A stretch of DNA of 64,000 bases from Flabesymbios commensalis (taxonomy: Eukaryota > Annelida > Polychaeta > Terebellida > Flabelligeridae). The translations under genes and the position numbers were made by a program. The notes below the pieces were generated by a model. It was given only the letters and a program-made list of their open reading frames with translations. It did not search any database and had not been told where the DNA came from. Position 1 is the first letter of the stretch; every line of letters begins with the position of its first letter. The stretch covers positions 22,502,282 to 22,566,281 of the forward strand of contig OZ024914.1 in NCBI GenBank assembly GCA_964017125.1, read 5' to 3'. Of the stretch, positions 1 to 11,899 are shown piece by piece.

Positions 1-240
1 ATTAGCAATAAAAAAATAAATAAGTCCATAGTTGGCCATTCAGTTCAAATTTTTCATGGTAAATCTTTCCATAAGGCTTCACATTTTGTTTTTTATAGTA
101 ATATATGGTTTGCCAGATATCAGGCATATTAAGGTAAATAATAACAGATATTCAGCCAATTTGAATTTTCTCAAGTTGAAATTTTCCAGGGCATATCCCT
201 CTCATGAGATGACTCACACACCACAGACACAGTATAAGAG
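1..240. repeat. ~155-bp dispersed satellite, cluster 1
   Basis: One to one and a half monomers of a family found in nine clusters in this window. Landmarks are the box ACATTTTGTTTTATAG, a short inverted repeat around TGG...GGTTTGCCAGATATC, then AGGCATATTAA, GGCCATTTTGAATTTG and a CATCCTTCC-like box. It lies in the kinesin intron downstream of exon 8. Confidence 0.6.
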
Positions 241-807
241 GGGATAATGAGCATATGACATTATTTTGGTCAGAAAAAGAAGAAATTGTTATCTGTCAAA
301 TTAGAAGCAAAATAATGCAAGATTTAACAGATCTGACAAACATTCTATTAAAATACAAAATGTTTAAATATATTTTATAAAACTAAATTATTTACTGGTA
401 GAATATTTACAAGCTAGACTCTAATAGGGGATTTTCATGCAATCATGCTACTAAATGCATGCATTAATATTACATGTACAGCTATAAAGTGTACAGAAAA
501 CATGCAAGTTATGTGTGCAAGATTATTTCATTTCAAATTTTTTTCATGAGAATATTCTGCAATTCAGTCTTGTTAAAATACGCAAATTAATTTTCAAAAC
601 AAAACAATTGATCTTGATTATTATTCAGTGCAAAAGCAATATACATAGTGTCTTGAAAATCATAACTTTTTAGAAAAACAATTGATCTGATACCAAGACA
701 GCAATAAATTTTTTATTGAAAATAACAAAGCACACAAAAGTTGAGTAGTAATATTTACATAATGGATATAAATTGCAAAAACCATGCCAAGGCTCTAATA
801 AACCTAC
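241..807. other. Intron sequence, nothing recognised
   Basis: AT-rich intron of the kinesin gene between exon 8 and the unseen exon 9. I looked on the minus strand for the next motor exon (switch II) and did not find it. Confidence 0.6.
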
Positions 808-3800
808 CTCACTACATTCAATTGTAATAATGAAGATAGCATGAGATCTAGAGCTGTGCTCGTTCATATTTGTTGATCTGCAAAACAGAAATAAATGTAA
901 GTCAATATAGTGTCATATTTGGAAAGTAATACTACAGTTATCGTATAATTATATTATTACAATTTCGAGCTCCAAATGACAAAAAAATATTATTTGGAGA
1001 AAAGGGTCATCTCTTGTACTCAACAAATTTCATTACCAGAATTTCTACCACATAATATTTGATGATTTTCAGTAACATTTTATTTGGTCTGAATCCTATT
1101 TGCATAGACTTATAAATCTAAATAAAGGCAAAGCATGACAAGGGTTAAAATTTCTATTCTATTTGCTTATTAATTAACCCTTGAACCACTATACTATAGC
1201 GACTATAGCCATTTATAATCTGTTTTATTACACAATTAAATCACTGTTATTGGGAAAGAATGTGTGTTTAAACATCAAGATTCGCCAATGTTTGGTCTCA
1301 TATTAAACAAATTTGAGTAATTTTCACCCACTTGAAGTTGTGGGTCGTGGGAATGGGTGAAAATTTAAATTATTTTATCAAACGCTATAACCCTTACAAC
1401 GCTATATTATTTGTCTAAACTATGGAAACTAAACCGTTTCTCAATTTAAAATCATCATAAATGTCTTATTCAGTTCTCTCCGTATCAATTGAATACCCAT
1501 GTGATGGGTCTACATGGTCTACCACTACTATAAATATTTTAATCCTTTTAGAGTGGGGATCTTATTTATACGTCAGAATCTGATGTCTACAGATGTTCCT
1601 GCGCTGAAAGGGTTAAATTTTAAGACTAGTTCACTCACCCAACGGATCTGTTCTGGTTTCCAACATTCATGACGTGTTCTATTTCTTTCACACTTTTGGT
1701 AACAAATGATGACAAATCCTGCAGAAAAGTAGAAGAAATAGTACACATGCATAGTATATTACAGTGAAACTCGGTCCCAGTGGTCACCACTATGGCCGGC
1801 CAATCGTAATTAACGATCATAAAACCGATTTACCGATCACATTTTCACTGATAAGACTCCCCAATGACCGGTCACTCTAAAACGCGGCCACCGGCCAGTA
1901 TTTTCGGGTCAAAAATCCACTTTTAACCTGGCATAACGGCCAGATAGAGAATTTAAAAATACAGTGGCTGCTCGACCAAAGTTTTAATGACTAGTCAATA
2001 CTGAATGATAGTCAAATGCAGTCTAGTAATGTTAGCGTTTGCATTTTAGTGTTTTTTTAAATTTTTTCAATTGTGTTTTCGTGTTTACTAGGCCTACTAG
2101 ACCTAACTTCCTGTTGACATGGTTGAGATTACTTCCGTTCCGATAGCGGTCAATATAATTAAAAGATTTCCACTATTCAGATGCTTACTAGACCGCCACC
2201 TGGTGAATAAAGATATGTTATGCAGCGTCCAGCGGTACATGTACTCTGCTGGCGATATGCTAACACACATTTCGCTCAGCATAGCAGAGCGGCCACTTGT
2301 AATTAGGCCTAATAACAATAGAATCGGCATACCGTAGATAAAACACCACTGCTATATTATATAATTAACAGAATCAAACAATTCTAATGTGTAGTCTAGA
2401 GTAGGGCCACTTAAAAGTTAGAACCTAAAAGAGTAGAGGGTGTAATATTTTGAACAGAGAATGCAGAAAAGAATTTGGATCTTGATTTATTCAGCTATTA
2501 GTCATGCCCACATTGACCAAGAACTCAAAAATGGCGGAATCACATTATCTCAGAGATAAAGGGTCTGTTTGTAATCCGCTTCCATCCGCGTTATTTTAAT
2601 AGAAATCAATGCATAAATATTTTTTCCTGTATAAATATATACAAATAAATAATGTTATTTGATTAATTTAGTGTTTTTTGTGAACAATAAATTGTCATAT
2701 CTTATGACATTACGGCAGCTGAAAATGACCACGGACTTTTTAATTTTTTTCTTATTATTTTAATCTTTTACATATTTTTTTAACCCCCCTCCCCCCTTCC
2801 TCTAATTTCCTATGAGCTGCCAACCCCTCCCGACGGCTACTTTTAGCTAGCATTTGGGGTGGCCGTTGATAGCAGGTTTTACTGTATTAGTTCAGCAATA
2901 AAACGGCAATATCACGCACAATATGATGTGATATAATAACACTAAACACTCTAAAACCGCCAAATTATAGAATTTAAATTTTTATTCACTTGGCATCTCG
3001 CAACAGCGACCCACAACTCCAAGTGCGCAAAAAATACTTACATATATGTAACATTTGACATATGTTTTGATGCAAATTGTACATATATGTACAATTTGCA
3101 TTAAAATATATGCCAAATGTTACGAATGTTGACTTGAAATAAACATGATGTATTCCATACCTTTACATACACTCCAGTGTCTGGTCGCTCTTTTAACTCA
3201 AGTCGATGATTCTGATCTTTTGAAAGCAGATCTCTAATCTCCTCCTGTGAATAATATACACAATAACACTGAACATATATTTTGTTTTTATAATAAGATC
3301 AGTGCTGTTCTAATTTTACACACATTTCTGCAGGGCTAGCTGCAGTGTTGGGCCAGCTTTACCGGATGCCCCTACACTGTACCGGTTACTGTACTACAAG
3401 AACTTGTACTGTATAACAGCTACGGAATACCAGATAGAAATGACTACAAGAACTTGTACTGTATAACAGCTACGGAATACCTGATAGAAACGAGGTTGAC
3501 CTGAATTGAGGCTGGATGGAGCTAGGCCTTTTTCTTCCAAACAAAAGCTAACGTTTACAAAATTTGGTTATGATATAACCCTGATTTTATCAATGTACAT
3601 GTCAAAACATAGGGCCACATATGAATGCAAATGGTATACTCACAATAAGGAAGTATTCAGCTATTATTTGAGTAATTACACTCAGTTGTCTAGTAAAATC
3701 AGGACATTTTCATTCATGTTGAGTTGGGAATTGTAGCAGCAATTCAGACCTCAATGTGAATGGAAATGAGACTACACAGCTGAGTCGCATACATATACAG

Positions 3801-6800
3801 CATCAGATGTGAGTGAGCAAGCTTATAAAACAAGTGAGGTTTCCATTCAGATGGATTCATAGATTAAAAAAAGTTAGCATAAAATGAAGTGTACCGAGAT
3901 ATCTGTTAACTTACCATGTAAATTTCAAGATATGAAGCGCGCACTAGATACTGCTGATTCTCCGACCGTGAAATGTGTTGGAAAATATGTTCAAATGAGT
4001 TGGGAATGACACCTCGCATTTCAGGATCATTCTTCAAACCTACGAGAAATAAGTAATGAGAGATAAGATGGTGATTATATAAAATGCTTCACAGTCTTTT
4101 ATGCCTTTAAAATCCTTTCAGTACGGGGATCGTCTTTAGACGTGAGATTCTGACATCTAAAGACTATCACTGCATTCAAAGAACTAAAATATTTATTCAA
4201 ATGAAGCGGAAAGAGCTAACTAATACATTTATAACAATTCCAAATTAGAAAAAAATGGTCTTTCTGGTTAATAGCAGAAATATTTCAGCTTTGAAAGGGT
4301 TAAGCTCCCTCATTACATTCATGTACCACATGACACATTTTCAACTAATATACATCCTAAGCTATTATTTTTTATGTTTAACAATGGAGCATTTTATAAA
4401 TCAGAACATTGCGTTGAGGTGGGAATTGTGTCAGCAATTCACATCTGAATGTAAATTGAAAACAGAAATATAGAATTTTTTCAAGGTGCATCCTTCCGTA
4501 AACCCTCACATTTTGTTTTACAGTAAAAGGACTACATGTACCTATCTATCACAGTTTGCCATGTATCTTAATACAGATATTAAAATCAATGATGAACGCA
4601 AGTCCGGCATATCCCTCCTTGAAACCACGCATTTTGTTTTATAATAATGGTCTAGTTATCTGGAACTTCGTCGGGTGGGGGATAAGACGGCTGATATGAT
4701 TCTACGATCAATCGTATCATTTAGGCTATAAACCACATGACATATTTTCAATAAAATTAATTTAATCAAACAATATAATTATAATCCAACACCACAGCAA
4801 AATATTGAGATGCCATTTCAATAACCAACTAAGCGATTTTTATCACTCGCCCAGTCTTTCCACAAGTTGATATTCAGTGACAGAAAATGAATACATGTTA
4901 AATATGGCATTAGTAGGATGAGGGCAAATTATAATGTAAAGCAAAGATAAATCAAAGCTGGCTTTATAAGGAGCATGAAAGGAAACACACCTTGCATAGT
5001 GAATGTCTTTCCTGTGCCGGTCTGTCCATATGCGAAGATGGTGCCATTGAAGCCATCCAATACTGATTGCACAAGATCATGGAAGGTTTCGTCATACATA
5101 TCACGTTGCCTCGAGCTGACAAAAAGATATTTTTAACTATTAAATACTGTTTTACTAAGCCTACTTATTGACATTTTTTTCTTTCAATTGATACAAAAGC
5201 ACAAATGCATAGAAAAATTCTGTTAAACCTTGTAAAAATTATAAATGTACCTGGATAAATCTTAACTTTGCTAATAAAAATAAGAGAAAGTTAAGATAAT
5301 CTGAATTTTAAGATTCTTAGTGGGATGGGCCTCTGCTGCACTCTGCAGATACATATTTGATAAATTTCACTCTATATCTTTGTTGCGAAAAAACAGTTTC
5401 AAAATGTTTTCACCATAAATTTGGAATTTTGTCGAGTTTAAATTTTTCAAGTTGCATCCTTCCATGAAGTCTGATATAATATTTTATACCAGTACTTACT
5501 TAATGGTCTCGCTATCTGACACGGGTTTTCCAGATACTACGCATAGTAAAGTCAGACAATTTGAATTTGATCAATTTGACATTTTTCAGGGCATATCCTT
5601 CCCAGACACCGCACATTTTTTGCCAAATATCAGGCATGTTAAAGTAAATAATGGCAGTGAATTTGATATTTAAATTTTTCAGGGTGCATCTTTCCATGAG
5701 ATCTCCCATTTTGTTTTATAGTACTTAATGTTCTAGCTTTCTAGCTTTCAGAGCTTCTATCTTGAGCATATTTCAGTCCTGTCCAGAGATATGACACCAT
5801 TGCTTATTATCAAATACAGTATACAAAAATCAAGACAGAGCTCTGCGATATGTCACATATAAATCTGAATACATATCATTGTTCCAGCTGAGTTTGCCTT
5901 GCTAGAATAGGGACAACATATAACCATTAACAGGGATCGACACTAACTGATTTCAGGTATTAGCCCAAAGGGCCGGTAACTTTAGATAATTACTGGCCCT
6001 TAGCCTTATCGTTCTAGTCCTTAGTGTACACAGTATCAAGGGGAGTGTAATTTTTTCGTTGCCCCCAGGGCCAGTATCACAGGTTATTTACTGGCCCTTA
6101 GTGATTTTTACTGGCCTCGGGGCCAACGGGCCAGTGTTAGTGTCGAGCCCTGATTAAGACTTTCAAAGTTGAACCTTTTGCCTCCATAACCATGATATAT
6201 TCAGGATCTAATTACACTGCAGAGATGTACACTGATTCTAAGAAATTAGGCACTGAACAAAATTTATTTTTGGCATCAAATATTTGGGACAATCTACCAG
6301 AGGAAATCCACACACTTTCTGATAGATCTGCCCTCTTTAAGCAAAGCCACAGCAAATTATGGGTTTGTACACAAATATAAATTCCGTTCAACTTTTTTTC
6401 TAAAAAAATTCAGACTGCACTGCCGATTGTCTGTCGTGTTTAACGCTACCTGCAGTGTATTTTTTTTGTGTTTTTTTCCGCATGTGCGCAGGTATTAACA
6501 TTTTTATCTAGTTATAAATTCTTAACTGTACTTTTAGATATAACAGATATCACATATTATGACATTTAAACTAAAAGGTGTCTAGTTTAAAGTATGTTGC
6601 TATTTAGTAAGTGAGGGCTGTTTTTATGACTTTGCAATATTTATATTATTTCAAAGTACACAACATAAATGTAGCTCCCAGTTCTTCTGTTAAATTTGCC
6701 TGTTTTGAATCTTATTGTTTTTCATGTTTTTATCACAAGCTGTTGTTATTATAGAGTTCGAAATTAGCAGTGGACCAAATATTACTTTGCACCACCAGAA

Positions 6801-8326
6801 CACTAGGCAGTGGTCAGACAGGCCACTAAAATTGTATGGCCAGAAAAATGTTTAAAAGATCGAAAAAAATCATCTCTCTGTCTGGGGGTCACTAAAATGT
6901 CCCAGCCCAATATTGTTTAATAGTTTCTGACAGTACGACCAGATTAGCCTGAAATATCTATTGTTAGTTAATGTTTTTCAAGCATACTCACTCAGGATCA
7001 TATATCGAGTCATATGTAAACGTCTTTGGGATGTCTCCATGGCCTGCCTTTGGGTTTCTGATCTCAATGACACCACGACCGGTGTTCATCCCAACGATCC
7101 TGAAAAACAGAACCTACTGCTACAAAATTCATCATAGGAAAGCTAACATTAAAGTCAAAAGATAAAATATATTTTTCAGTTTTTAATAGATTAAATTACC
7201 AGGTCTGTATGTGAAAAAATGTACAATTTTTTACTTTTAATTTAATTTTAACTATTTAACTCTTACATTTCATGGCCTTGACTTTTTTCTTTATCATTCA
7301 GGGGTCGACATCGCACAACTACCTTCACACTTTCGGCCTTCGACTGAATCTTCAAAGCCTTAGGCTATAAAAACAAATACATGTGATAAATGTAACAATT
7401 ATCAAGATTTCAAATCTGGTAATATTGAAAGAATGTAAAATTTAGAATTTTCAAGAATTGTTCAGAATTGAGACATGCTCTAGTCAGTAAACTATTCAGG
7501 GTGAAAAAAAACTACACACAATGCAGCAGACAATGTTACAAATCTGTGCTACAATGCTAAAAGGCAGTAACAGCTTATTTTTCAAGTGAGCAATTTCTAA
7601 CTTTTGGCTTTTGCCGAGAGGAAAAGCTCTGATTAACCCTTACAGTGCTTCACTACTTTATATACTGGTAACCCTTCAAGGACTATTTAACCCTCATGCT
7701 GCTGAACCTGTATAAATACAATTTCAAGCATGTTTCAAACCAATGTACCTGAAAATGATAAAATTGTTTGTGATAGATGCATAGTTCAGGTTGCGCTATT
7801 TTTCATCAATAAACATTTTTTTCGTCATTTGAAGGCCCTGTAGAAATTGTGATTCCAGCTTCTAATAAACAAATTTTAGAAACACACAATTCAGCAGCAC
7901 AAGGGTTAAACTGAATTGGTGAAAGGTAGAGGTCATAAATGGTAAATGGCTCAGGTTAGATATTACACTCCATTTCCATGTCCATGACCATTCTAAACAC
8001 TAAAATCCTTTCAGCATGGGGAGCAGCTTTTGACAAACTCATTTCCTGCACTGAAAGGGTAGTCAGAAACAAGGTCATTTGCTGTGATTCTCAAGCCCGA
8101 TCAACAAATTGTTACATTTGCTCTTGAAACATAGCACATTTTCAAGATCGAATTTGTCATCATGAAACAACATGTTGTCCAATAATGGAAAAATTGCTTA
8201 AAGATTCAAAATGTGCTCACAATTTTTCTATTTTATTGCCAAAGCAATGTTGTCTAGACGAAATGTTATCCAATCAAAATGTTGTCTAGTCAAAATTCAA
8301 AAACTTACAAATATCATACTTACCAT
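808..8326 (-). CDS. KIF3B: Kinesin-2 motor subunit, KIF3B/KRP95-like (first 8 coding exons, continues beyond left edge)
   Basis: Plus-end microtubule motor; KIF3B pairs with KIF3A and KAP3 to drive anterograde intraflagellar transport (family knowledge). Coding exons in transcript order: 8326-8324 (only the ATG), 7364-7267, 7099-6992, 5115-4991, 4039-3915, 3244-3161, 1718-1639, 877-808. All introns are GT-AG, and the phases join into one 231-codon frame starting MPKALKIQ. Visible motor landmarks: VVVRCRP near residues 15-21, P-loop GQTGTGKT at 100-107, YLEIY near 150, [20 protein letters not shown] around 165-186, switch [10 protein letters not shown] at 213-221. The stretch [16 protein letters not shown] matches KIF3B rather than KIF3A. 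Switch II (DLAGSE) and the coiled coil are not found in 1-807, so roughly the last two thirds of the protein lies outside the window. The start is set by the phase-0 ATG exon followed by GTAAGT; the 5' UTR was not resolved. KIF3C is the main alternative name. Confidence 0.93.
1170..1367. repeat. MITE half-copy, TTTTCACCCACTT family
   Basis: Shares a continuous stretch with the fuller copy at 9005-9370: the ACTATAG-rich segment, AAATCACTGTTATTGGGA, then the terminal hairpin TTTTCACCCACTTGAAGTTG followed by a GGGTGAAAA return arm. It lies in kinesin intron 7. Confidence 0.5.
1541..1618. mobile_element. Short piggyBac-like MITE remnant (CCTTTYAG/CTGAAAGGG ends)
   Basis: Inverted ends: ATCCTTTTAGAGTGGGGA on the left and GCGCTGAAAGGGTTAA on the right. 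CCC-TTT type ends next to TTAA are typical of piggyBac-derived MITEs. Related copies lie at 4108-4305 and 8000-8062. It is an intronic insertion in the kinesin gene. Confidence 0.45.
1760..2886. mobile_element. pogo/Tc1-mariner-like non-autonomous element, TA target site
   Basis: Left end TA-CAGTGAAACTCGGTCCCAG, right end AGCAGGTTTTACTG-TA. The two ends are diverged inverted copies (about 16 of 27 positions) that both continue into GG(T/C)CACC. The TA borders and CAGT(G/A)AAAC ends suit pogo-like MITEs. Inside are only short open frames on both strands around 2103-2337 with no recognisable transposase. It sits in kinesin intron 6. Confidence 0.4.
3392..3491. repeat. 50-bp tandem duplication
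   Basis: Two adjacent copies of a 50-bp segment beginning ACTACAAGAACTTGTACTG, differing at only a few bases. It lies in kinesin intron 5. Confidence 0.8.
4108..4305. mobile_element. piggyBac-like MITE, ~200 bp
   Basis: Left end AATCCTTTCAGTACGGGGAT, right end CTTTGAAAGGGTTAA. Same family as 1541-1618. An internal inverted pair, TCTTTAGACGT and ACATCTAAAGAC, can fold. It lies in kinesin intron 4. Confidence 0.5.
4490..4700. repeat. ~155-bp dispersed satellite, cluster 2
   Basis: GGTGCATCCTTCC, CACATTTTGTTTTACAG and a later CGCATTTTGTTTTATAATAATGG mark about one full diverged monomer in kinesin intron 4. Confidence 0.5.
5400..5745. repeat. ~155-bp dispersed satellite, cluster 3
   Basis: About two diverged monomers: GCATCCTTCCATGAAG, GGTCTCGCTATCTGACACGG, a run ending in CAGGCATGTTAAAG, then GCATCTTTCCATGAG and TTTTGTTTTATAG. 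The small open frames in both strands here are by-products of the repeat. Confidence 0.55.
5931..6152. mobile_element. 222-bp MITE with CAGGG(A/C)TCGACACTAAC ends
   Basis: Left end CAGGGATCGACACTAAC, right end GTTAGTGTCGAGCCCTG, flanked on both sides by ATTAA (5926-5930 and 6153-6157). The interior is rich in GGCCAGTA/TACTGGCC inverted pieces. The ends look hAT-like, but a 5-bp duplication does not suit hAT (8 bp), so the superfamily is open. It lies in kinesin intron 3. Confidence 0.6.
6158..6991. other. Remainder of kinesin intron 3, little recognised
   Basis: AT-rich. Around 6755-6850 there is a stretch beginning GTTCGAAATTAGCAGTGGACC and containing two GGCCA(C)T pieces that resembles a decayed TIR element, but a matching end was not found. 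No coding signal was seen. Confidence 0.35.
7687..7909. mobile_element. 223-bp TTAA-flanked MITE (piggyBac-like)
   Basis: TTAA at both borders (7687-7690 and 7906-7909), with ends CCCTCATGCTGCTGAA and, in inverted orientation, CCCTTGTGCTGCTGAA (14 of 16 match). No coding capacity. It lies in kinesin intron 1. Confidence 0.7.
8000..8062. mobile_element. piggyBac-like MITE, internally deleted
   Basis: AATCCTTTCAGCATGGGGA on the left and CCTGCACTGAAAGGGTA on the right, about 60 bp in all. Shortest member of the 1541/4108 family. It lies in kinesin intron 1. Confidence 0.45.
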
Positions 8327-8459
8327 TGTTATTAAAAGTGACCACTAGGGGCCAAAGTGATACATTAAATCAATCTTCTTCTTTTCTATTGGAACCTCTG
8401 ATTGCCAAACAACCTAAAACCAATACATGATATTACAAAAAAAATTCCCTGAAAACAGC

Positions 8460-8790
8460 AGAGTATGTATTTAGTTTTATAATAATGGCCTAGCTAACTG
8501 GCACGGTTAGCCAAATATCAGGCATAATTAGCAAATACTGGTAATGGCCAACAGTCAACAATTTTGAATTTGATAAGTTTAAATTTTTTAGGGTGCATCC
8601 ATTCCTTCCATATAATCTCACATTTTGCTTTATAGTATGGTCTAGCGATCTGGTATGGTTTGCCAGATAGCAGGCCTATTAATGTAAACAATGGCTGATA
8701 GTCAGTCATTTTGAATTTGCTGGAGTTGAAATTTTTCTGGTTACATCTCTCCCCGAACGGCAAAACCTCACTTTTAATAGTAAGTCTAGT
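8460..8790. repeat. ~155-bp dispersed satellite, cluster 4
   Basis: Two monomers: the TTTTATAATAATGGCCTAGC box at about 8471 and the GCTTTATAGTATGGTCTAGC box at about 8629, so a period near 157 bp. It lies just upstream of the kinesin start exon. Confidence 0.65.
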
Positions 8791-9004
8791 AGGGTTTATT
8801 AGAAAATAAATGAATCAAAAGCCAATTTTGGCCAAGAGATGGCTGGTTAAAAAGTAGGTCAGGGGGCAGAACCTCTAAAGGGCACATCTACACCTCTTAC
8901 CCATCTCAGTGCGGGGACCGACTTTAGATTCTAGACGTCAAAATCTGATGTCTATACATAAATATTTAGACGTTGGAACCTGGGAGTTACCAAATTATAT
9001 TCTT

Positions 9005-9370
9005 ATTTCAATTATCTCCCACTTTAAGTTGTTTCTCGCTACCACGACTCACAACTTCAGGTGGGTGAAAACTCCTCATATTTGTTTAATTTGATAAATG
9101 CAAATGTTGATTTTTAAACACACATTTTATGCCTAATAAAAATTATTAAATCTGCTAATAAAATGGTTAAAAATGACTATAGAGTTGTGCTTAGCACTAA
9201 ACACTCTAATCATGACTACAGTTGTTTTTATTAGCCGATTAAATAACTGTTATTGGGAGCCAATGTTTTCAAATATCAAGATTTTTTAAATGTGTAATTC
9301 AATTTAAACAAACATCTGATTAATTTTCACCCACTTTAGGTTTTGGGTGGCAACAGGGAGACATAACCAG
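9005..9370. mobile_element. ~360-bp MITE of the CCCACTTTAAGTTG family
   Basis: Left terminal hairpin from TCTCCCACTTTAAGTTG to ACAACTTCAGGTGGG, right end TTTTCACCCACTTTAGG. The interior matches 1170-1367, and a partial relative is at 16620-16760. No coding frame. The target duplication is unclear. Confidence 0.5.
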
Positions 9371-9644
9371 ATCCAATGCCATGTTTAATAAATACTGTTA
9401 ATATTTATAAATGTGGATATTAATTTATTGACATACTAAAATTTAATCACAGCCTTCTGGGATACTCACATACAAAATGAACTTGCTCAAGGTACATGTA
9501 TGGAGGCTGGATTATATACGGTACACAAATAGCTGGTGACACACACTATTAAAGTGGAAATGTCTAAATTTAGAAACCACTCGCTATCTGGCACTGATCC
9601 AAAAAGGATCACAGAAGAGCTATGTAGTATGTATATGGTCACTG

Positions 9645-9750
9645 CCCAGCAAACAAGATATGTACGCTGAAACAATATTGTTTTATTGTTGGGCTCATAG
9701 ACGGTGGATCAAAATTGAAACACCATTGGAACAACATCTTATTTGCTGGG
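9645..9750. mobile_element. Miniature CCCAGCAAAC...TTTGCTGGG element, 106 bp
   Basis: Begins CCCAGCAAACAAGATATG and ends CATCTTATTTGCTGGG, so its ends are inverted copies. It belongs to a recurrent group with CCCAGC...GCTGGG ends; compare 27290-27400, 27636-27730 and the freshly inserted copy at 63648-63755. Confidence 0.6.
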
Positions 9751-10099
9751 TGACAGCTTTGCAAAGATTATTTTTTTGTGTTCAGAATTTAGAGAGTTAG
9801 TTTTCATGACGACATTCCTTACTCTAAAAGATCCTTTTCCTGTTTTTTTTTAGAGTATGAAGCAGACAATAGTGAGAGTGCAGTATTCACTGTATTAAAA
9901 AATGCATAATTATACAACAGATCTATATATGGGCAATTTCACGTAAAGGGCACACAAAAAGTCTCATAGCATGGCAAAAATTAAAACCTTCCATGTATGA
10001 TAATTTCACAACTTTTGACAACGATATGTCATTACCCAACATTAGTAAAATTTTCGGAGCTTAATTATGCCTATGAATGAAGATATCGACTTGTGAAAT

Positions 10100-10850
10100 G
10101 TATGCTGTTTTTATGTGTACTGGAGGGGACATTTGTTTTAACAATCATTAGTCTCTGCTAAAATGCTAATAATATAGATAATTTGAAAATCCTAAACTCA
10201 AAATTTGTTTGTTTTTCGAATGTTGTGTTTCTAAAGGGAAGATCACTATGAGTTGAACCCGTATTTCACATGTATATAGATTTCATATTCATTTGAAATG
10301 TGACAAATGAAATTTTGCAATACACTCAAGTCTAAATTTTACAGCATTTATTTCAACAACTCAACAAATTAGTGTTCTGAAATCAACTAAATATACACAT
10401 ATAGCATGAATATTATATATTCCATAGTGTGTGCATGTTTACTGTGCTTTTTCATGGGAATCCTCTGCACAATTATATACATGACAAACCGTACTGGAGG
10501 GGACATTTTTTTTTAACGGTCGAAATAACAACATCACAAGTGCTATAAATGCATACTTTAGATCAGTAAAACATGATATGTTGCTTAACATATCATATTC
10601 TAATTTGGCTCCAATATATATTCTTATTGCGCAACATTTTGTTGTCTAATCGAAGAGAAGTAGCATGATTGTATAAACATTGCTATAATAAAATCATGTT
10701 CAAGTGGATTATCACGGTTACAGGCCGCACCATGAAAGAAAAAATCAATGGGAAATAATTATGATTTTTGTGACATAACTTGGACAATATCACTGTGCTC
10801 AAGCTTATGTCAGTAAATGTACTGGAGAGGACTTATTTTTTTAACAACAA
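10100..10850. repeat. Three spaced copies of a TACTGGAGGGGACATTT box
   Basis: The box recurs at about 10118, 10493 and 10818, each time followed by a T-run and AAC. The spacing is about 375 and 325 bp, with weak similarity between boxes. This suggests an old tandem repeat of ~350 bp. Nothing coding was seen. Confidence 0.4.
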
Positions 10851-10969
10851 TAAAAAACCTGTAAGCATGAATGAAGGATAAAATAGCATCATCAGTCATA
10901 GTTTACATACATATATACATTACTATTATTCCATTATAACCGCAGAGACAGTTCCATTCCAACTCCCTC

Positions 10970-11520
10970 ACGAAAATCTAGAAAGCATTTTGTTGGCACA
11001 TCCTTCCCTCAAACCTGACTTTTGTTTTATACTATAAAACAAAATGTGAGGTTTATTGTATAAAACAATATGTGAGGTTTGAGGGAGGGATAAAATGCCA
11101 ACAAAATACTTTTCGGACTTTCATGAGGGGAGCTGGATACATTATAGTTCTGGGCTGGGTATCTGGGACACTTTGCCTGATATCAAGCATATTAAATAAT
11201 GGGCAATAGTCAGTCATCTTGCATTTGATAGAGTTGAAATTTGTCAAGGCATAAATATGAAAACAACCATTTTCAGGGCATATTCTTCCCTTATCTTCAC
11301 TTCATCAAGGCTAGTAGGAGCATACGCTTGCTGTAGGGTCTAGCTAGCTAACATACCGTAGTTTGCCCGATATCAGGTATATTTAATAATTAAATAATTG
11401 CGCAAGGCTGCTATTCTGAATGTGATTAAGTTTAAATTTGTCAGGTCCCAGCTTTCATCCCCTGAAATCTTACATTTTCTTTTTTATAGTAGTTACTTAG
11501 TTGTAGTGTAACTGTTTTAT
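10970..11520. repeat. ~155-bp dispersed satellite, cluster 5 with an inverted segment
   Basis: Contains TTTTGTTTTATACTATAAAACAAAA at its core, where one monomer meets an inverted partner. The AATGTGAGG/CCTCACATT and GAGGGA boxes flank the centre near 11035. Further diverged monomers follow to about 11500. Confidence 0.5.
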
Positions 11521-11899
11521 TATACTGATGTACTGTACACATTTATGTACAGTGGTTAAAAAATAATATTAACTCCGGCCGTTTTTAAGCTTTAATCATT
11601 GTATACAAAATTGTGTATGTTCATGTAACGATACAAATAAATTAAAAAATAACAAATAACTCAAACTGAATAAAAAATTACATGCACGCAGCTATAGCCT
11701 ATCATTATTTTACGCCAGGCTACGTTTTTACTAGGGTAATGAAATTACCGGTGAGCTATTTTAATATGGTACAAATAAAAACTTATCATGTTTATATAAC
11801 AATGCCACCCTCTTACTCCAGCCTAGGCCTATATCTACAAATCTGGGATATATTTGTATTCATAACAGGACATATTAAAGTTGATTTTTTTCATATATC

